A stretch of DNA of 61,892 nt from Brachyspira pilosicoli (GCF_008016535.1 NZ_SAXY01000007.1:1-61892), one strand, 5' to 3'. Numbered from the stretch's first letter, positions 37,069 through 46,141 are shown. Program-made: numbers and translations. Notes: generated by a model from the letters alone, not told the origin.

Positions 37069-37965
37069 TTATTTAATATCCTTATATTCTTCTGGATAAA
37101 TATATTTAGCCATTAATAATATAGAAGAAACTATATTATGTGTTGGAAGAGATGTACCTTCTACAAAAAATACTTTACTTGTTTTTACAGCATTAATATC
37201 TTTCCAAGCAGCCCTATTTTGTATTTCTGCTACAGGGTTATCTATATAATCAACACTTGTAAAAATTATATCAGGATTTAAATATACTACCTCTTCTTCT
37301 GATACACTTATCCATTCATTTCTGTTAGAAAAAATATTTTTAGCCCCTATAATGTTAATAATATCATCTAAATAAACATTAGAGCCAAAACTATATAGAT
37401 TAGGAAGTGAAGATATCTCAAAATAAACAGTTTTTTTGTTTGTAATAGTATCTCCTATATCTTTTATCTCTTTTATTTTTGTACGCATATTATAAACAAT
37501 TTCTTTAGCTTTCTCACTAGCATTCAAAACATTACCTAAAAAATATATATCATCTTCTATTTTCTTTAGAGTTTCACTATTTGTAATTGTTATAATTGTA
37601 AGGTTAGATAATGAAAGAATAGAGTTTTTAGTGTAAAATGCTGTGAGATTATTTATAAACACAACATCAGAATTAAGAGAAATAATTTTTTCTGCATCTG
37701 GATTTAACATATCAAAAATAAAAATATTAGAAACATCTATATTATTTCTTTTAAGAATATCTTTTGAAAAAGTATCGGCTGCTATTATTTTATTAGCTAC
37801 ATTCAAATCAATCAATATATCAGTAACTCCAGGAGAGAGAGATATTATTTTTTCTATTTTTTTATTTGGAATTATTATATTGTTTTTGCCGCTATTATTA
37901 ATCCCATTTTTAGAACATGAGTATATTGATAAAATAAAAATAATAAAGAAAAAAAACTTATACAT
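37069..37965 (-). CDS. Substrate-binding lipoprotein (BtuF/FecB-like)
   Basis: A 298-residue protein with a lipoprotein signal (FFFIIFILSIYSC, Cys17). The mature part has the helical-backbone binding-protein fold: IEKIISLSPGVTDILIDLNV (41-60) and a C-terminal half with VVYLNPDIIFTS. The opening IISLSPGVTD is closer to BtuF and haem-type proteins than to ferric siderophore ones, so cobalamin is possible but unproven. No cobalamin riboswitch is visible; the gene starts only 25 bases after rpsA, so it is likely read from the cmk-rpsA transcript. This coupling of a nutrient importer to a ribosomal gene is unusual. Confidence 0.82.
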   Translation of the reverse strand: MYKFFFFIIFILSIYSCSKNGINNSGKNNIIIPNKKIEKIISLSPGVTDILIDLNVANKIIAADTFSKDILKRNNIDVSNIFIFDMLNPDAEKIISLNSDVVFINNLTAFYTKNSILSLSNLTIITITNSETLKKIEDDIYFLGNVLNASEKAKEIVYNMRTKIKEIKDIGDTITNKKTVYFEISSLPNLYSFGSNVYLDDIINIIGAKNIFSNRNEWISVSEEEVVYLNPDIIFTSVDYIDNPVAEIQNRAAWKDINAVKTSKVFFVEGTSLPTHNIVSSILLMAKYIYPEEYKDIK

Positions 37966-37990
37966 ACGATTTTAGAATTATTTTTATAAA

Positions 37991-39664
37991 TTAATTTTTA
38001 ATATTATCGAAAGGATTATAAGTTAAAGAAGCAGGCTTTTCTTTAGAAATATAGCTTTGAGTTTCTTTTTTATTTTCAGCTTCCATATACTCTCTTCTAG
38101 AAAGAGATATTCTTCTTTTTACTTGATTAACTTCTCTTACAACAAAAGGATAACTCTCCCCAACTTTAAGTACATTTTCTAAGCTCTCACCCTTAGGTAA
38201 ATCTATTTGAGAAATATGCATATATCCTTCTAAATCATTTTCTAAAGAAACAATAACACCAGAATCTATAATAGCCTTAACAGTACCATTAACTATAGAG
38301 CCATGAGGATGAGCCTTGTCAAATACTCTCCAAGGGCTTTCTTTAGTATGCTTATAGCTAAGTTTAATTCTTTGCTTATCTCTATCTATGGAGATAATAA
38401 CCATTTCAACTTCTTCATTTTCTTTTATATAATCTTTAATATTAACAGTATTGTTCATCCAATCGAAATCGCTAATATCACATATACCCTCAAGACCATT
38501 AGGAAGTTCAAACACAGCAAAATCTTTGAATATTCTTTTTACTTTACATTTTACAGAACTCTTAACAGGGAAATCTCTATCAGCACTGTCCCAAGGATTA
38601 TCTTGAACTTGTTTTAGACCTAGAGTTAATTTTCTCTCAGGTACATTCATATCAAGGATTTTACATTCTAAATAAGCACCAACCTTAACAAAATCATTAG
38701 GATTATTAACATGAGAGTTCCAACTCAAATCAGAAACATGTATAAGCCCTTCAACACCATCATATACATTTACGAAAGCACCAAACTTTTTAACAGTAGT
38801 AACCTCGCCTTTGATTATATCTCCAACATGATACTCTTCAACAAACTTATACCAAGTATCTCCCTTAAGTTGTTTAATACCCAAATCAACTTTTCTTTTT
38901 TCTTTATCAACAGATAAAACTTGAAACTTTCTCTCTTCACCTTTAGTTATAATATTTTTAGGATTAATAATCTTAGCCCAAGACATATTCGGTATAGCAA
39001 GGAAACCGTCTAAACCTTCTGTTAATTGTATGAAAGCTCCGAATTTCTCTATATTTTTAACTTTTCCTTCTACTATATCGCCTTCTTTCAAATTTGATAA
39101 ATATTCTTCTATTACCTTATTTTGAGTTTCTTCTTGTAAAGCCCTCCTAGAAACAACTATATCTTTATTACCTTTTCTATCTATAATCTTAAATTGAAAC
39201 TCTTTTCCTATATAATCAGCTTCTTTTATTCCTCTAGAAATATCAATTTGAGAAAAAGGACAAAAAGCATTATGTCCCATTATAGAAACAGTAAATCCTC
39301 CCTTAATAGCCTCTTTAACAACACCATTTATAGGAGCAGCATTTTTTACAGCATCTTCTATTAAATCTTGTGCCTTTCTCTTATCAATTTCTCTCTTAGA
39401 TAAAATAACATAACCTTTATTATTATCTTGTCCTATTATTACAGCCTCAACCTCTTCACCTTTAACAGGCTCCTTGTCAAACTCATCTCTATTTATCTTA
39501 CCTTCAACCTTATAATTAAAATCTATAAAAACATCAGTATCATCAAATTGAACTATTTTTCCGCTAACAACACTTCTAAGTTTAAAGTGCGTTTTATTGT
39601 CAGTCTCCTCTAATGCCTTAAGAAATTCATTTTGTTGTTCTGATAAATTATTATCTTCCATCAT
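37991..39664 (-). CDS. rpsA: 30S ribosomal protein S1
   Basis: A 557-residue protein with six S1 RNA-binding domains, for example GAFIQLTEGLDGFL, GAFVNVYDGVEGLIHVSDLSW and a final SGVIVSLENDLEGYMHI. Domains 3 and 4 are the best conserved. S1 unfolds mRNA on the 30S subunit and is needed for most initiation. Two adjacent ATG codons open the gene, preceded by purine-rich AGGAGG and AGGGAAG stretches. It lies 43 bases behind cmk, the classic cmk-rpsA pair. Confidence 0.95.
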   Translation of the reverse strand: MMEDNNLSEQQNEFLKALEETDNKTHFKLRSVVSGKIVQFDDTDVFIDFNYKVEGKINRDEFDKEPVKGEEVEAVIIGQDNNKGYVILSKREIDKRKAQDLIEDAVKNAAPINGVVKEAIKGGFTVSIMGHNAFCPFSQIDISRGIKEADYIGKEFQFKIIDRKGNKDIVVSRRALQEETQNKVIEEYLSNLKEGDIVEGKVKNIEKFGAFIQLTEGLDGFLAIPNMSWAKIINPKNIITKGEERKFQVLSVDKEKRKVDLGIKQLKGDTWYKFVEEYHVGDIIKGEVTTVKKFGAFVNVYDGVEGLIHVSDLSWNSHVNNPNDFVKVGAYLECKILDMNVPERKLTLGLKQVQDNPWDSADRDFPVKSSVKCKVKRIFKDFAVFELPNGLEGICDISDFDWMNNTVNIKDYIKENEEVEMVIISIDRDKQRIKLSYKHTKESPWRVFDKAHPHGSIVNGTVKAIIDSGVIVSLENDLEGYMHISQIDLPKGESLENVLKVGESYPFVVREVNQVKRRISLSRREYMEAENKKETQSYISKEKPASLTYNPFDNIKN

Positions 39665-39707
39665 TCTTCCCTCTCCCTCCTGAACTTAAAATCAGGTTAA
39701 TATCTAA

Positions 39708-40388
39708 TTATTCATTAGATTTTTTATTAAAAACCACATCTGTGATTTTTTGTACAACTTCATCTATAGTCATATTTGTAGTATCTATAATAATAGCATC
39801 TTTAGGTACTACTAGGGGACTATCCTCCCTATTAGAGTCAAACTCATCTCTTTTTTTTATGCTGTTAAGCACTTCTTCAAAAGTTATATTTTTGCCCTTT
39901 TGTATTTCTTCTTCATATCTTCTTTTAGCCCTAATTTCAACAGAAGCATCTATATAAAACTTATATTTTGTAAAAGGAAAAACAACACTTCCTATATCTC
40001 TGCCGTCTACTACATAATTATCATTTTCAGCAATAGCCCTTTGTAAGGAAACCATACTTTTTCTAACTGCACTAATAGAAGATACTTTAGAAACCATATT
40101 AACAACTTTTATACTTCTTATCTCTTCACTAACATCTATATCATTTAAGTATATTTTGTTATTATTGTCAAAACTAATTTTTAAATCGCTGATAGCAGAT
40201 ATGATTTCATTATCATTTTGTATATTAACGTTTTTATTTAAAAAAAATAAGGTTACAGCCCTATACATAGCACCAGTATCTAAATATTTATATCCTAACT
40301 TTTTAGCTACTAACTTAGCTACTGTACTTTTACCAGCACCCGAAGGACCATCTAAAGATATTATTTTATATACTTGTAAATCAGACAC
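39708..40388 (-). CDS. cmk: Cytidylate kinase
   Basis: A 226-residue kinase that phosphorylates CMP and dCMP. The P-loop GPSGAGKST lies at 14-22; KYLDTGAMYRAV (33-44) and DGRDIGSVVFP (NMP-binding) are standard Cmk motifs, and RRYEEEIQKG contributes to the lid. It is followed by rpsA. An IS (40469-41504) now ends 80 bases upstream of its start codon and may have separated it from earlier promoter DNA. Confidence 0.95.
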   Translation of the reverse strand: MSDLQVYKIISLDGPSGAGKSTVAKLVAKKLGYKYLDTGAMYRAVTLFFLNKNVNIQNDNEIISAISDLKISFDNNNKIYLNDIDVSEEIRSIKVVNMVSKVSSISAVRKSMVSLQRAIAENDNYVVDGRDIGSVVFPFTKYKFYIDASVEIRAKRRYEEEIQKGKNITFEEVLNSIKKRDEFDSNREDSPLVVPKDAIIIDTTNMTIDEVVQKITDVVFNKKSNE

Positions 40389-40468
40389 CTATAACCTTTA
40401 TTTAAAAACTTTAATGCTAATAATATATCATAAATAATTATAATTGCAAATATTTTAAAAGAAAAAAT

Positions 40469-41504
40469 TGTTAAGGAGTGTGAGATATTGGACATTTTTT
40501 AGTATAAAAAAAGCAGTATCCTTGTTATAATATTTTGATATAGAAAACAAATAAAAAGATACTACTATGAAAAAAGATTATAGCACAGAATTTAAATTAT
40601 TTATAGTGGATGAAGCATTAAAAACTAAAAATATTAAAAGATTTTTAAAGAGAGAAGAAATATCTAAATCCACTTTTTATACTTGGCTTAAGAAATATAA
40701 AGACACTGGAACTGTCGCTAATTTTAGCACTAAGCCAAAAACTTCTCCAAATATCTTTAATAATCAAAAAGCTATTAATTTAATTATTGAACTCTATACT
40801 AAAGAATATCGAGGTAAGCATTATATTAAAGCATATTTAAATCGTGAAGGCATTAATATAGGTGTTACAGCTATAGAGAATGTACTAAAAAGAAATAATC
40901 TTTGGAGATACAAAATAAAAAAGAAAAAGAAGCGATATGATAAACGAAAATTTGTCTCTAAAATACAAAAAGAAGGCAAAATAGTTCAAATAGACACTAA
41001 ATATATCAAATTAGGCAGAAAAAGAGTTTATCAATTCACAGCTGTAGATTTAGCTACTCGCTATAGTTGGAGGCAAATCTATGAAGATAAAACACCTTCT
41101 AGTGCTTTATCTTTCTTAAAATATGTATTGAAAACTTCACCTTTTAAGATACAAGCTATACAAACAGACAATGGTATAGAATATACTTATCGCTGTATTA
41201 ATACTCCTAAAATCAATATTTTTGATGAATACTGCTTAAAAAATAAATTAGAGAGAAGATATATTCCAGTAGCAACACCAAGATACAATGACGTAGTAGA
41301 AAGAGTACACGGCATAGACGAAAGAGAATTTTATTCACGATTAAATAAAAATATCACAGTAGAATTATTGAGAGAAAAATTAAAAGAATATACACATTTT
41401 TATAACAATCAAAGATTGATTTCTTCGTTATTGTATATTACAATCAAAGAAAGAATCAAAAATATTATAGCAAGTAAAAGTACAATATCTATGGCTCCAT
41501 GACA
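40469..41504 (+). mobile_element. Complete 1036-bp IS, single-ORF DDE type (IS3/IS481-like)
   Basis: The element starts TGTTAAGGAGTGTGAGATAT and ends ATGGCTCCATGACA. The ends form imperfect inverted repeats of about 30 bases, sharing TGT, a central GGAG and AGATATTG-AC. The copy at 49160-50195 is the same length, and partial copies lie at both window edges. Flanks (AAAAAT left, AGCAAG right) show no clear target duplication. It sits between divergent cmk and the sigma-factor gene. Confidence 0.88.
40567..41502 (+). CDS. IS transposase (DDE, rve-type), possibly impaired
   Basis: A 311-residue transposase: N-terminal HTH (MKKDYSTEFKLFIVDEA, then ISKSTFYTWLKKY), a second helix-turn-helix segment (NREGINIGVTAIENVL) and an rve/DDE catalytic core. 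The acidic triad is seen as IDTK (about residue 140), QTDNG (about 200) and VVERVHG (about 245). Compared with the copy at 49162, this one has YNDVVER where the other has YNGVVER. The Gly next to the catalytic Glu is widely conserved, so activity may be reduced. It is a single frame with no frameshift, which fits IS481-like elements better than two-ORF IS3 elements. Confidence 0.88.
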   Translation: MKKDYSTEFKLFIVDEALKTKNIKRFLKREEISKSTFYTWLKKYKDTGTVANFSTKPKTSPNIFNNQKAINLIIELYTKEYRGKHYIKAYLNREGINIGVTAIENVLKRNNLWRYKIKKKKKRYDKRKFVSKIQKEGKIVQIDTKYIKLGRKRVYQFTAVDLATRYSWRQIYEDKTPSSALSFLKYVLKTSPFKIQAIQTDNGIEYTYRCINTPKINIFDEYCLKNKLERRYIPVATPRYNDVVERVHGIDEREFYSRLNKNITVELLREKLKEYTHFYNNQRLISSLLYITIKERIKNIIASKSTISMAP

Positions 41505-41525
41505 AGCAAGTTTATACTTATAACC

Positions 41526-41554
41526 TTGACAATTTTTAAAAATCTTTTATTCTA
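41526..41554 (+). promoter_or_regulatory. Promoter of the sigma factor gene
   Basis: TTGACA (41526-41531) is followed after 16-17 bases by TATTCT/ATTCTA (41548-41554). It lies just 21 bases beyond the IS end, so the native promoter appears to have survived the insertion. Confidence 0.55.
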
Positions 41555-41603
41555 TGTATATTAAGTTTTTATATTTTTTTATAATAATTAGGAAATATAG
41601 CAC

Positions 41604-42530
41604 TTGAAAAAAGATATTAACGAAGAATACAAAGGTCCTGTCAGTGTATACCTAAAACAAATAGGTGAAATACGCAGACTCACAAAGGAAGAAGAATTAG
41701 AATTATGGCAGCGTCTTGAAGTGTGCCGAGAGAATAAAAATAAATTAATAGATGAAGATGAAGAAAAGTATTCTAAAGAAATTGAAGAGATTGACAAAGA
41801 AATAGATTCTATTCAACATAAATTAGTAAAATCAAATTTAAGATTAGTTATTAGTATTGCAAAGAGATATTATAATAGCGGAGTACCTTTTATAGATATC
41901 ATAGATGAAGGAAATATTGGTTTAATAGAGGCTGTAAAAAGGTTCGAGTATAGGAAAGGATTTAAATTCTCTACTTACGGAGTGTGGTGGATAAAACAAA
42001 GTATTGTTAAAGAAATATCAAGCAAAAGACATATCATAAGATTTCCAATGCATATGGCAAGATTAATAAAAAAAAGTATACAAATATCTAAAAACCTCAC
42101 ACAACAGCTTGGAAGAGAGCCTTCTATAGATGAAATAGCTAAAGAAATGAAAATAGACAGAAAAACTCTCTCTTCTATAATAGTATTCACACAAGAAACT
42201 GCTAGTGTTGACTCTTTCTTTAAAAACTCTGATAATAATGATATGACTTCTTTTATTGAAGATAAAAACTTTCCTTCACCTCATCAAGATGCATTTATGG
42301 AAAGTTTAAGAGATACTTTGACAGAAGCATTAAAAGCTCTAGATGAAAAAGAAAGAACCGTAATTATAGAAAGATTCGGACTTTATGGAAAAGAGCCTAA
42401 AACATTAGAAGATACAGGAAAAGAATTAAATATCACAAGAGAGAGAGTAAGACAAATACAAATAAAAGCTCTTAAAAAATTATCCGGTCTTAATTTATCC
42501 AAAGAATTAAAAAGTTTCCTTTGGGACTAA
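41604..42530 (+). CDS. RNA polymerase sigma-70 family factor, short group 2-like
   Basis: A 308-residue sigma factor starting at TTG (no upstream in-frame ATG; AGGAAA lies 10 bases before it). Region 1.2 (VSVYLKQIGEIRRLTKEEE), region 2 (NLRLVISIAKRYYNSGVPFIDIIDEGNIGLIEAVKRFEY and FSTYGVWWIKQ, the -10 recognition part), region 3 (about 165-205) and region 4 (RFGLYGKEPKTLEDTGKEL with RERVRQIQIKALKKL) are complete. Region 1.1 and the long non-conserved insert of full RpoD are missing, so it looks like a group 2 (RpoS/Sig-like) factor and not the housekeeping RpoD, unless this genus has a short RpoD. It is autonomous, with its own promoter. Confidence 0.88.
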   Translation: MKKDINEEYKGPVSVYLKQIGEIRRLTKEEELELWQRLEVCRENKNKLIDEDEEKYSKEIEEIDKEIDSIQHKLVKSNLRLVISIAKRYYNSGVPFIDIIDEGNIGLIEAVKRFEYRKGFKFSTYGVWWIKQSIVKEISSKRHIIRFPMHMARLIKKSIQISKNLTQQLGREPSIDEIAKEMKIDRKTLSSIIVFTQETASVDSFFKNSDNNDMTSFIEDKNFPSPHQDAFMESLRDTLTEALKALDEKERTVIIERFGLYGKEPKTLEDTGKELNITRERVRQIQIKALKKLSGLNLSKELKSFLWD

Positions 42531-42974
42531 TATATTGTGGGATTAATATATACTAAAAATTTTTAAGTTTGTCAATCTTGTTTTTAAATTTTATTGTTTG
42601 CGGGGACTAGCCCCCGCACCCCCACTTCTTTTATTGCTATAAAAGAAGCAAAAGAACTGCATTTTTAGCTAAAATATAGGTATTACTTTATATTTTAATA
42701 CATATTTTTATATATAAAGTTCTACTAATTAGTTTTTTTATAAAATATAATAAAAAGGTAAAACTTTTTTTGTTCAGTAAAAAACAGATAATTTTTTATA
42801 ATGTGTAGTTATTGATAAACTATATTTGTTTAGGTATATACTAATATTTTAAGTTTATCAAAATATTTTTTCACTTTATATTTTTAAGTATATTCTTGAT
42901 TATTTTTTTATAAAAGATTTTTATTATTATCCGAATTAAGTAACATATAATTTTAAAAAACGGAAGTAATAATT
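42531..42974. other. 444-base intergenic region
   Basis: The first 140 bases carry the dispersed two-hairpin repeat (copy A). From about 42680 to 42960 the DNA is very AT-rich with no reading frame of note. A GGAAG ribosome site (about 42962-42966) belongs to the next gene; its promoter is not certain. Confidence 0.6.
42545..42670 (+). repeat. Dispersed intergenic repeat, copy A (shortened)
   Basis: The order is ATATATACTAAAAATTT, a GC-rich hairpin (GCGGGG at 42600-42605 with CCCCGC at 42612-42617), then CACTTCTTTTA with TAAAAGAAGC as a second hairpin, then AAAGAACTGCATTTTTAGC. The same order occurs at 61095-61226 (copy B), where about 30 extra bases lie in the loop of the second hairpin. 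Confidence 0.8.
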
Positions 42975-43838
42975 ATGCCTAATGAAATCAAAACTAAATT
43001 AAAGCCAGTGATAATAATTCTTTTAATACTTATAGTAGTAGTTGCTGGTTTTTTCATTGTAAGAAGTATATTAAACAGTAAAGGAATGCCAAATATAGAT
43101 TTCCCAGAAACAAATACTACAGAAACAACTGATACTACAACAATAGATGATATATTCGGTGAAGATATTACACAAGAAGAAAAAGATTTCTTGTCTACAA
43201 ATCAAACTATTAACCCTACTATAACAGAAACGAATATAAATACTAATAATAATGCTATAGCATTAACAGATGATGGGTTATATGAAGCTAATAATAATAT
43301 GAATATACCAGATATAGCTCCTAATCCTACTCAAAAACCTTCTTCTGGAAGTTCCGCATATATTTATGACACTACAGGAACAGTAGTTGTAGAGCCTAAT
43401 ACTGGAAATAATCAAGCATTAAATAATACAGTAAATAATAATCAAACTGTTAATATAAGCTCTTTTATAATAAATTATAATGATAGATTTGTTGCTTCTA
43501 GAAGCGAGCCATTATTAATAACTTTGGCTGTAAAAACACCTCCTCAAGGTAAATTTGCTAGAATAAGATTTTATGCTAGAAGAATAGATGATAATTATAA
43601 TATTTTAAGCAGAGATTTAATATTCTATCTTCCAAAAATATATGTTATAGATGGACAAGCACAAACTCAGTTCTATTTTGCAGGAAGAAAATCACCATTA
43701 AGCGGAGGACAATATTTACCTAAAGGAAGATATTTATTATACGCTGAAGCTGAAATAACAGATTCTAACGGAATGCCTGTTGGAAAAACTGGAAGATATC
43801 CTCTTCCTCAATGGAATTATGTTATAACATTAAGATAA
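42975..43838 (+). CDS. Membrane-anchored hypothetical protein with Asn/Thr-rich linker
   Basis: A 287-residue protein. Residues 10-33 (KPVIIILLILIVVVAGFFIV) are one membrane segment, placing the remainder outside the cytoplasm. Residues about 40-155 are low-complexity Asn/Thr/Pro/Glu linker. A folded C-terminal domain starts about 160 and includes SEPLLITLAVKTPPQGKFA and LPKGRYLLYAEAEITDSNG, which look like beta strands of an Ig-like or carbohydrate-binding-like fold. No named family is recognised. It is a single gene with a clear terminator. Confidence 0.7.
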   Translation: MPNEIKTKLKPVIIILLILIVVVAGFFIVRSILNSKGMPNIDFPETNTTETTDTTTIDDIFGEDITQEEKDFLSTNQTINPTITETNINTNNNAIALTDDGLYEANNNMNIPDIAPNPTQKPSSGSSAYIYDTTGTVVVEPNTGNNQALNNTVNNNQTVNISSFIINYNDRFVASRSEPLLITLAVKTPPQGKFARIRFYARRIDDNYNILSRDLIFYLPKIYVIDGQAQTQFYFAGRKSPLSGGQYLPKGRYLLYAEAEITDSNGMPVGKTGRYPLPQWNYVITLR

Positions 43839-43860
43839 AAAATAAACTTAAATAAAAATT

Positions 43861-43910
43861 AAGCTCTGGAAATAAAATTATTATTCCAGAGCTTTTATAT
43901 TTTTTAATAA
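43861..43910 (+). terminator. Rho-independent terminator
   Basis: AAGCTCTGGAA (43861-43871) and TTCCAGAGCTT (43884-43894) make a perfect 11-bp stem followed by a T-rich stretch. It serves the 42975 gene and may also stop the convergent dehydrogenase gene transcript. Confidence 0.85.
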
Positions 43911-43920
43911 TATAAAAAAA

Positions 43921-45009
43921 TTATAATATTTTTTTTATATTATATTCTTCAAGTTTTATCATAGCATTAATTATCATATCTTTAGTAATAGGATAAGGCG
44001 AAACATCCAAATCCTTTGAAACATACGCCCCATCTAAAACTCTTGATAACTCTTCATCTTCTAAGCTTATATCTTTTATACCTATTGCTTTTATTGAAGT
44101 TGGAAGTGATAAAGATTTATTAAAATTAAAAACTTTTTCAAGTTCATCAAATTGTTTGTCCATAATTAAAAGCAAAAGTATACCATAGGCTACAAGCTCT
44201 CCATGAAAATACTTCTCTCCTATTTCTTTTATTCTCGTAAGTCCATTATATACAGCATGAGGCAATGATATATGATAATCATCTCTCATCATCACAGATG
44301 TAAGTCCTGTAGTATATACTATATGCAAAACTACTCTGTTAAAATCATCAGTATTTTTATTGTTTTTAAAATCATTAAAAGCTTTTAAAGAATATTTTAT
44401 TATATCATCAGAACATTCTTTTATTATTTCATAGCCTAAAAAATTTTTATAATCAAAAACTTCATTTCTTGTAGAAAATAAAGTTTCATATTGCTTAGAT
44501 AAAGCATCTCCCATACCCGCAACAAAATATCTCTCAGGAGAGTTTAATATAATATCAGTATTGATAAAAGTATGAATAGCAGGTCTTTTTTGAGTATATA
44601 AGTTTTTATAAGAATCATCACTATTATACATAACAGATAAACTTGTAACAGCCGCACAATTAGAAGCCAATGTAGGAAATGTAAATAAAGGCTTATTTAT
44701 CATATCACAAAGTGTTTTTACTGTATCAACACAACGTCCGCCGCCAACAGCAAAAATCATATCTGCTTCTTTTATCTCTTTAATATTTTTGAGCATCTCA
44801 ACATTCTCGTAACTTGCAACCCCGCCATAATAAATCTCAGCAATTATTTTTATGTTTTTTAAACTCTTTAATAAAATATCTCTTGAAGCATTTAAAGATT
44901 TTTTTCCAGAAATAATTACAGCATTAGAACCATAATTTTTACATATATTATCTATATAATTATACGCATCGTTTCCAATAGTATAATTTGGTAAAAATAA
45001 ACTTTCCAT
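43921..45009 (-). CDS. GldA-like iron-containing alcohol (glycerol) dehydrogenase
   Basis: A 362-residue member of the iron-dependent alcohol dehydrogenase/glycerol dehydrogenase family. The NAD-binding half has MIFAVGGGRCVDTVK (about 84-98) and TFPTLASNCAAVTSLSVMY (about 108-126). The metal-binding half has VAGMGDALSKQYE, LPHAVYNGL and YFHGELVAYG, with the Asp and two His ligands. It probably oxidises glycerol or reduces a related ketone; a glycerol-1-phosphate dehydrogenase-like role is possible. It is followed upstream on the same strand by the diguanylate cyclase gene, 19 bases away. Confidence 0.82.
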   Translation of the reverse strand: MESLFLPNYTIGNDAYNYIDNICKNYGSNAVIISGKKSLNASRDILLKSLKNIKIIAEIYYGGVASYENVEMLKNIKEIKEADMIFAVGGGRCVDTVKTLCDMINKPLFTFPTLASNCAAVTSLSVMYNSDDSYKNLYTQKRPAIHTFINTDIILNSPERYFVAGMGDALSKQYETLFSTRNEVFDYKNFLGYEIIKECSDDIIKYSLKAFNDFKNNKNTDDFNRVVLHIVYTTGLTSVMMRDDYHISLPHAVYNGLTRIKEIGEKYFHGELVAYGILLLLIMDKQFDELEKVFNFNKSLSLPTSIKAIGIKDISLEDEELSRVLDGAYVSKDLDVSPYPITKDMIINAMIKLEEYNIKKIL

Positions 45010-45028
45010 AAATATATCCTTATAGTAA

Positions 45029-46069
45029 CTATTTTCTATTAATTATTCTATCATCATATATAATAACTTTATTTCTGCCTTGATGTTTGGCCTCATACAT
45101 AGCCATATCTGATTCTTTTACACTTTGAAATATTGATGTTTTTGAATTATGCCTATGCTCAGATATACCTATACTAACAGTAATTTTTATATCTTGTTTT
45201 TCATAATTAAAAACTTTATTTTCAACAGTTCTTCTAATTCTCTCTCCAACAGTAAATGCTTCATCTTTATTTGTATTAGGACAAATAATAATAAACTCCT
45301 CTCCTCCATATCTAAAAGAAATATCACTTCTTCTTAGTATATTATCTGATGATGAAGTTAATAAATGTCCTATTTCATGCAACACCAAATTTCCACAATC
45401 ATGCCCATATATATCATTTACATTCTTAAAATGATCTAAATCCATAAATATGAGTGATATAGTATATTTATAACGTTTAGCCCTCTCAGCTTCCTCTTCT
45501 ATAACTTTGTAAAAATATCTTATATTATATAAATTGGTAATATGGTCAATTATTGATTGTTCATTCAATATATCTATTTCTTTTTTTAACTCTTTGATAA
45601 ATCTATTTTTTTCTATAGATGATTCTAGTTCTATATTATCTATACTAAGTCTTATATTTCTTATTTTTAATTTAATAATAATGTCATACAAAGTATATAT
45701 ATCAATTATACCTATAGGAAAATCTTTATCATCAACAACAACAGCATAATCTAATTTTTTATCCATCATCATATCGAACACATCATTTGTATTGGTATTA
45801 AACGGAACTTTTATATAATTTTTAGTAATAAATTTTGATATATTTTGATGAGCCAAACAGTCTATATTCTTTTTTTTCACTTGTTTTGCTAATGCGGTAA
45901 AGAGATCATTATATATAACAACACCAAAAATTTTTTTATTTGTATTTAGAACAATAAAGATTTTAGGCGGATTTTTTGATGATATAGAAATTAGATCTTG
46001 AAAGGTAGTATTTTTGTATATTATTTTGACATTATCAGCCTTAATGTAATTTATGATATCAACATGCAT
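45029..46069 (-). CDS. CBS-domain diguanylate cyclase
   Basis: A 346-residue protein that makes cyclic di-GMP from GTP. The N-terminal half (about 1-135) is a pair of CBS domains, which bind adenosyl ligands or other nucleotides. A short coiled linker (about 140-170) leads to a GGDEF domain with the active loop RYGGEEF (about 252-258). The inhibitory site RRSD lies five residues before it and is intact, so product feedback is expected. There is no membrane segment. The CBS pair suggests that c-di-GMP synthesis answers to cellular energy or nucleotide state. c-di-GMP controls motility in spirochaetes. Confidence 0.9.
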   Translation of the reverse strand: MHVDIINYIKADNVKIIYKNTTFQDLISISSKNPPKIFIVLNTNKKIFGVVIYNDLFTALAKQVKKKNIDCLAHQNISKFITKNYIKVPFNTNTNDVFDMMMDKKLDYAVVVDDKDFPIGIIDIYTLYDIIIKLKIRNIRLSIDNIELESSIEKNRFIKELKKEIDILNEQSIIDHITNLYNIRYFYKVIEEEAERAKRYKYTISLIFMDLDHFKNVNDIYGHDCGNLVLHEIGHLLTSSSDNILRRSDISFRYGGEEFIIICPNTNKDEAFTVGERIRRTVENKVFNYEKQDIKITVSIGISEHRHNSKTSIFQSVKESDMAMYEAKHQGRNKVIIYDDRIINRK

Positions 46070-46141
46070 ATAATGAGCCTTTAATCAAAAGAAATATTAA
46101 TAGTACCAAATTAATTTTAACATAAAGTCATATTTTTTCAA

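Noticed and set aside
37966-37990. Cobalamin riboswitch before the ABC importer
   Set aside because: Only 25 bases separate the gene from rpsA; no space for a B12 box structure.
41588-42190. Minus-strand frames opposite the sigma factor gene
   Set aside because: Shadows of the well-conserved plus-strand sigma-70 regions.
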